A stretch of DNA of 8,701 bases. It comes from Deltaproteobacteria bacterium (GTDB lineage: Bacteria; Desulfobacterota; Binatia; UBA9968). The position numbers and the translations under genes are program-made. Positions 5,647 to 8,701 of this stretch are shown here, piece after piece (within the stretch, counting starts at the first letter, position 1; every line of letters begins with the position of its first letter). The notes beneath the pieces are model-generated. The model was given only the letters and a program-made list of their open reading frames with translations. It was not told the origin of the DNA and ran no database searches. The stretch spans positions 1 to 8,701 of the forward strand of contig JAHKKJ010000112.1 of assembly GCA_020027655.1 (NCBI GenBank), given 5' to 3'.

Positions 5647-5830
5647 CGAGGTTCCTTATCCTTCGCCTGGATTTAAGGTTCAGTAGTGACCGGTGTTCCC
5701 GAACGAAACCCAAACGGCTCTGAAACCAGGTTTTTTTTGGCCATTCCCAGGCTTGCTGCGGCAGCCCCTCTTCCTGATAATAGCCGTTGTTAACTCGACT
5801 TTGCATGAAGATCGACTTCCAAGTGTTCAT
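5627..5830 (-). CDS. Small basic protein of unknown function (67 aa)
   Basis: I do not recognise a family. The start is supported by GGGAGG eight bases before the ATG and by an ECF-like promoter ending 43 bases upstream. The first half is aromatic and polar (WKSIF, NNGYYQEEG, QAWEWPKKTW). The second half is strongly basic and helix-prone (residues 48-61 include SLLNLKSRRRIRNL). There is no signal peptide or membrane helix. It overlaps the zinc-ribbon gene by 20 bp, forming a two-gene unit. It could be a nucleic-acid-binding or stress-adaptor peptide; that is speculation. Confidence 0.55.
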   Translation of the reverse strand: MNTWKSIFMQSRVNNGYYQEEGLPQQAWEWPKKTWFQSRLGFVREHRSLLNLKSRRRIRNLDELRAM

Positions 5831-5873
5831 GTAAACTGCCTCCCTTGTCGTCCTGAATCCCGGCGAGCTGCGT

Positions 5874-5904
5874 GTTAGATGCTGGATGAATTGAAATCGG
5901 TGCA
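5874..5904 (-). promoter_or_regulatory. ECF-like promoter of the 67-aa/zinc-ribbon unit (site C)
   Basis: On the minus strand, TGCACC (5904-5899) is followed after 16 bases by GCATCTAAC (5882-5874). It lies in the gap between the zf-HC2 stop (5949) and the ATG at 5830, so this unit can be transcribed apart from the sigma operon. Confidence 0.65.
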
Positions 5905-5948
5905 GGGGTTAAGAGAGGGCGAAAAACAGAGGTGCGCGGCCCAGATAA

Positions 5949-6233
5949 TCAGGAATCGGTGCCGGACTTTCGCATCTGACCGCGTAAAAAATCCAGAATA
6001 TTATGCCTTACCTTTAGCGGGATCTCTTCAGGACGGATAGAACGGGTTACGGAGGCGGCCTTTTTGTAGGTATGGAGGAAGTTGACACAGTCAGAACAGA
6101 TGCGGAGATGGCGCTTGAAATCCCGCCTGACGGATGGACTCAGCGTGTCGTTCAAGTACCCGAATATGAGGTCGGTTATCTCTTTGCAGGTTTTGTCGGT
6201 CAACGCCTTGGTCACGGCATTACGTGGTGTCAT
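5949..6233 (-). CDS. zf-HC2 anti-sigma factor, probable partner of the adjacent ECF sigma factor
   Basis: This is a 94-residue soluble protein with the zinc-binding set C16, H42, C46 and C49 (KTCKEI...KRHLRICSDC), typical of ZAS anti-sigma domains that clamp ECF sigma factors. The ATG lies only eight bases after the sigma stop, and AAGGA (overlapping that stop) gives a good ribosome site. Tight coupling to the sigma gene supports a cognate anti-sigma role. There is no transmembrane segment, so sensing would be cytoplasmic, possibly redox or metal through the zinc site. It closely resembles the protein at 4613-4975. Confidence 0.85.
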   Translation of the reverse strand: MTPRNAVTKALTDKTCKEITDLIFGYLNDTLSPSVRRDFKRHLRICSDCVNFLHTYKKAASVTRSIRPEEIPLKVRHNILDFLRGQMRKSGTDS

Positions 6234-6241
6234 ATCGATCC

Positions 6242-6958
6242 TTATGCTGCTGAATGGCCCAGATGGACTGCCAGCTTGCCACGGAGAAACAGGCGCGCGC
6301 GATGAAGTCTTGTCTTGACGGCAGAGACGGTCAATCCGAGCATTACGGCAATTTCTTTATCGGACATTCCCTCCATGTCGCTGAGAACGATCGCGCTTTT
6401 GTCCACGGGCTTCAACTGGTCCAACGCATCTTTCAGCAACTGCTGCAATTCCCGTTCGGCGTATTTTTCATCCAGCGTGTCGGACCAATCGACCACAGGC
6501 CGCACCGAATGGTGGCCGTCCTGCTGAAACTTGGGTAGGTAATCCTCGTATTCAACTTCTTTGTTCTTCTTGCTCCGGCGAACTTTACCGAGAGCCGCGT
6601 TTACTGTAAGCCGGTACAGCCACGTTGAAAATTGGGCGGTGCCGCGAAAACTTTTGGCCTTGCGAAAAGCCGTCCAGAAGACATCTTGAATGACTTCCTC
6701 GGCGTCTGCAACTTCGCCCAAGATTCTCTGGGCCACGTTGTAAAGCTTCGCCGAATAACGATTGAAAATCGCCTCGAGGGCTTGCTCATCTCCGGCCTTG
6801 AGACGCTCGATGAGATCTGTATCGTCAAACTCCGCTTTTCGTTTTCGGTTCAAACGCGCCGTAGCGCTGGGAAAGATGCTTACGGCCGGCATCTGTGGCA
6901 TGGCACTAAGTCCCTCGACTGAACAGTTTTGATCCGTCATGGATCTATAGGCTAACAT
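6242..6958 (-). CDS. ECF (sigma-70 family, group 4) RNA polymerase sigma factor
   Basis: This is a 238-residue protein. Residues 1-45 are a non-conserved N-terminal extension. Region 2 spans about 48-128 (DLIERLKAGDEQAL, then NVAQRILGEVADAEEVIQDV and FSTWLYRLTVNAALGKVRR). A linker follows, and region 4 spans about 171-230, with the helix-turn-helix MSDKEIAVMLGLTVSAVKTR (198-217) and LHRARLFLRGKL. AGGAG lies seven bases before the ATG. It is the middle gene of STAS, sigma factor and zf-HC2, spaced by 50 and 8 bases. The operon has a sigma-54-type promoter. I infer that it reads the GCATCTAAC promoters A-E. Confidence 0.95.
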   Translation of the reverse strand: MLAYRSMTDQNCSVEGLSAMPQMPAVSIFPSATARLNRKRKAEFDDTDLIERLKAGDEQALEAIFNRYSAKLYNVAQRILGEVADAEEVIQDVFWTAFRKAKSFRGTAQFSTWLYRLTVNAALGKVRRSKKNKEVEYEDYLPKFQQDGHHSVRPVVDWSDTLDEKYAERELQQLLKDALDQLKPVDKSAIVLSDMEGMSDKEIAVMLGLTVSAVKTRLHRARLFLRGKLAVHLGHSAA

Positions 6959-7008
6959 GGTCTTTCTCCTATTATTGATTGTCTGATCTCATCATCTTCG
7001 GCACTGCA

Positions 7009-7290
7009 TCATTTCGCGTCCGATCGTTCCACTGTGTTTAAAAGCGTTTCGATGAATGGCGAGCAGTTGATAATTTTCAGCTGCTCGCTGCGGAGCCCGG
7101 CGAGCTTACTTGCAACCTCGTTGTTCATGAATACGACTCCCGCCATGTCCACCAAGATGATTTTCTCCTCAGCTTCTTGATGGCGCGCGCAGGCCGCTGC
7201 CAATTCTGAGTAAGAGGTAGAGGTCACTGCGCCGTCCAGTCGCAGTCTGACAGTTTTTCCATTTTCAGTATTTTCGGTGATTCTTAGCAT
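7009..7290 (-). CDS. STAS-domain protein (anti-sigma-factor-antagonist-like)
   Basis: From the ATG at 7290 this is a 93-residue STAS domain: MLRITENTENGKTVRLRLDG, then IILVDMAGVVFMNNEVASKL (44-63) and a C-terminal helix. In classical SpoIIAA-like antagonists the loop after the central strand carries a phosphorylatable serine (D-S-[S/T]-G). Here the loop reads MNNEV with no serine or threonine, so phosphorylation control is doubtful. An upstream TTG (7323) and ATG (7311) are in frame. However, the predicted sigma-54 start site is near 7316, which excludes 7323. GGAGTGG lies shortly upstream of 7290. It is the first gene of the sigma operon. It may act as a protein-interaction module on the sigma/anti-sigma pair. 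Confidence 0.8.
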   Translation of the reverse strand: MLRITENTENGKTVRLRLDGAVTSTSYSELAAACARHQEAEEKIILVDMAGVVFMNNEVASKLAGLRSEQLKIINCSPFIETLLNTVERSDAK

Positions 7291-7326
7291 ATCGGTTCCA
7301 CTCCATTGCATTCGCCAGGACAATAG

Positions 7327-7343
7327 AGCAAGCCATGCGCCAA
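7327..7343 (-). promoter_or_regulatory. Sigma-54 (-24/-12) promoter of the STAS-sigma-zf-HC2 operon
   Basis: The minus strand reads TTGGCGCATGGCTTGCT. Against YTGGCACG-N4-TTGCW, the -24 element is TGGCGC (five of six core bases) and the -12 element is a perfect TTGCT, with correct spacing. The predicted transcription start is near 7316, 26 bases before the ATG at 7290. A sigma-54 activator gene lies divergently just beyond. Confidence 0.75.
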
Positions 7344-7400
7344 AGCGGTAAGTTCCTTCTCTTGAGCCATTTTTTTGTCATTAACTCGCTGTTTGTGTGG

Positions 7401-7415
7401 TATCGCGCTGCGATA
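7401..7415. other. Short inverted repeat overlapping the main operator
   Basis: TATCGC (7401-7406) and GCGATA (7410-7415) form a 6-bp dyad with a 3-base centre. Its right half is also the outer part of the left arm of the large palindrome at 7410-7440, so the two dyads cannot form together as hairpins. Confidence 0.5.
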
Positions 7416-7440
7416 TTTCGCAATAGTTGCGAAATATCGC
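7410..7440. promoter_or_regulatory. Perfect 14-bp inverted repeat, probable activator-binding (enhancer) site
   Basis: GCGATATTTCGCAA (7410-7423) and TTGCGAAATATCGC (7427-7440) are perfect reverse complements around TAG. Each arm is itself nearly palindromic (GCGA...TCGC). The centre is about 109 bp upstream of the predicted sigma-54 start (near 7316), a normal enhancer distance, and 48 bp upstream of the divergent activator's ATG. The right arm contains TTGCGA (7427-7432), which could serve as a -35 for the activator with a weak TAACAG after 17 bases. Autoregulation is therefore possible. Confidence 0.7.
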
Positions 7441-7473
7441 CATACTGAGTAACAGTAATTACGAGGGTTTATT

Positions 7474-8701
7474 ATGGCAGCCGCGCTTGAAGAGATCTTA
7501 CGCCACCTGACCGAAGGGACCGCCGCCGTTACTGGCGGCGATTTCTTCCGCTCGCTGGTCCGTAGTCTGGCTAAAACACTTGAGGTTCGTTACGTATGTG
7601 TCACTGAGTGCACGGATGCCACTAAAACCCAGGTTCGAACGCTCGCATTCTGGACCGGGGAAGATTTCGGTGAGGACGTGACCTTCAACCTGCGCGGGAC
7701 ACCGTGCGAGAAAGTCATCGCCGGGGAGGTATGTTGTTATCCGGAGCGTCTTCAATCTCTTTTTCCTGAAGACAGAGATTTTGTAGCTCTACAAGCCGAA
7801 AGTTACATGGGCATTCCGCTTCACGGCTCATCGGGAGAGATCTTGGGCCACCTGGTGGTGATGGATGACAAACCGATGAGCGATATGGAGCGGCACGTTC
7901 CGATTCTGCGAATATTCGCCGCACGGGCGGGCATGGAGCTGGAGCGTAAGATTGCTGAAAATGCGTTAAGAAAGAGTCAGGAACGCCTGCGAATCCTGCT
8001 CGACATCAACAACGCCATTGTTACCAAGTTAACTCGCGAGGAGCTGTTCACGGCCATCGCGGAGGTCCTAGCTCGGGTTATCAAATTCGATCGACTCGCG
8101 CTTGCCATGTATGATCCGGAGTCTGATGTCTTGCGCCTCGTGACTTATGCGGGGCCCTATCGTCGCGATGACTACACCCCCATCGGCCGCGTGCTTGATC
8201 TCAACGATAGCCCTGCGGGACGGGCGTTCTTAAATCAAAAGCCCGTGCTGCGACGGGACCTCGAATTGGAACGCCAAACCTCTTCAGAGGAACGCGCCTA
8301 CGGACACGGCTTCAGGTCTTTATGTGCGCTGCCACTCACCGTTCGCGGCAGAAGGATTGGGGCGATTACCGTGGGAAGCCTCGCGAAGGACCAGTATACC
8401 GAGGCGGACACAGAGTTCCTCGTGGAAGTCGCCAATCAAATTGCCATCGCCGTTGACAACATGAGATCTCACGAAGAGACCGAAGCGTTGAAAGCAAGGT
8501 TCCAGGCTGAAGCCGTTTATCTCCAAGAGGAGATCAAGACGGAACACAATTTCGAGGAGATCATCGGCCAAAGTGCTCCAGTGCGGCAGTTGCTGCGCAA
8601 AGTCGAGCAGGTAGCGCCCACCGAGGCGACCGTTTTGATCCAAGGCGAGACCGGCACCGGAAAGGAGCTTGTGGCCCGCGCAGTTCACAATCGGAGCCGG
8701 C
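7474..8701 (+). CDS. Sigma-54-dependent transcriptional activator with two GAF domains (3' truncated by window)
   Basis: The frame is open from the ATG at 7474 to the window end (409 codons). GAGGG lies seven bases upstream. Residues about 20-155 form a first GAF-like domain with several cysteines (C42, C46, C78, C87, C88). A helical linker (158-176, KIAENALRKSQERL) leads to a second GAF domain (about 186-330), with CALPLTVRGRRIGAITVGSL at 284-303. A coiled helix (332-357) precedes the AAA+ domain, which begins FEEIIGQSAPVRQLL and contains Walker A GETGTGKE (391-398). The GAFTGA loop, Walker B and the Fis-type DNA-binding domain lie beyond the window. The order matches FhlA/NorR-like activators, in which the GAF domain senses a small molecule. 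It is divergent from the sigma operon, with a perfect inverted repeat and a -24/-12 promoter between, so it most likely activates that operon. Confidence 0.93.
   Translation, partial: MAAALEEILRHLTEGTAAVTGGDFFRSLVRSLAKTLEVRYVCVTECTDATKTQVRTLAFWTGEDFGEDVTFNLRGTPCEKVIAGEVCCYPERLQSLFPEDRDFVALQAESYMGIPLHGSSGEILGHLVVMDDKPMSDMERHVPILRIFAARAGMELERKIAENALRKSQERLRILLDINNAIVTKLTREELFTAIAEVLARVIKFDRLALAMYDPESDVLRLVTYAGPYRRDDYTPIGRVLDLNDSPAGRAFLNQKPVLRRDLELERQTSSEERAYGHGFRSLCALPLTVRGRRIGAITVGSLAKDQYTEADTEFLVEVANQIAIAVDNMRSHEETEALKARFQAEAVYLQEEIKTEHNFEEIIGQSAPVRQLLRKVEQVAPTEATVLIQGETGTGKELVARAVHNRSR

Noticed and set aside
7291..7323. Longer STAS start at a TTG (7323) or ATG (7311)
   Set aside because: 7323 lies upstream of the predicted transcription start near 7316, and neither start has a ribosome site. 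The ATG at 7290 gives a typical STAS N-terminus.
7410..7440. Intrinsic terminator reading of the large inverted repeat
   Set aside because: No T-run follows on either strand, the stem is AT-rich in the middle, and its position fits an operator between divergent promoters.
8320..8688. Minus-strand open frame of 122 residues
   Set aside because: It is antisense to the GAF/AAA+ activator, which has clear domains in the plus frame.

Overview
This window looks like chromosomal DNA of an environmental bacterium that uses both sigma-54 and ECF sigma factors. The gene content (sigma-54 activator with GAF domains, HbpS/GlcG proteins, aquaporin, zf-HC2 anti-sigma proteins) and the interspersed palindromes fit an uncultured soil or sediment lineage such as Desulfobacterota/Binatota-like, NC10/Rokubacteria-like or Acidobacteriota. 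I cannot fix the taxon from the sequence alone. Both ends are cut inside genes. I see no tRNA, rRNA, CRISPR array or insertion sequence.

Layout. Every gene except the last is on the minus strand, so transcription runs right to left. From right to left: a plus-strand sigma-54 activator with two GAF domains and a truncated AAA+ domain (7474 to the end); a divergent control region (about 7291-7473); a STAS protein, an ECF sigma factor and a zf-HC2 protein in one tight operon (7290 to 5949); two overlapping tiny genes of 67 and 61 residues (5830 to 5461); an 87-residue orphan protein followed by a second zf-HC2 protein (5261 to 4613); a zinc-dependent glucose-1-dehydrogenase-like enzyme (4561 to 3449); an aquaporin (3197 to 2352); and an operon of a secreted HbpS/GlcG protein, a secreted HbpS-cupin fusion and the start of a gluconolactonase-like protein (2127 to 1).

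The main finding is a readable regulatory circuit. The STAS-sigma-zf-HC2 operon is preceded by a near-consensus -24/-12 promoter. About 110 bp upstream of its predicted start lies a perfect 14-bp inverted repeat, next to the divergent sigma-54 activator. Every other minus-strand transcription unit carries the same two-part ECF-like promoter, [T/C]G[C/A]AnC-N16-GCATCTAAC. There are three copies with an exact -10 box and two with two mismatches, all with a spacer of exactly 16. I infer that the activator switches on the ECF sigma factor through sigma-54, and that the sigma factor then drives the five downstream units. The likely products include glucose dehydrogenase and a gluconolactonase-like protein, which could be consecutive steps from glucose to gluconate. 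The others are an aquaporin, heme-binding-type secreted proteins, a second zf-HC2 protein and two to three very small proteins. The physiological signal is unknown.

Two interspersed palindromic elements are present. One lies between the dehydrogenase and aquaporin genes. The other lies in frame inside the signal-peptide region of the gluconolactonase-like gene.
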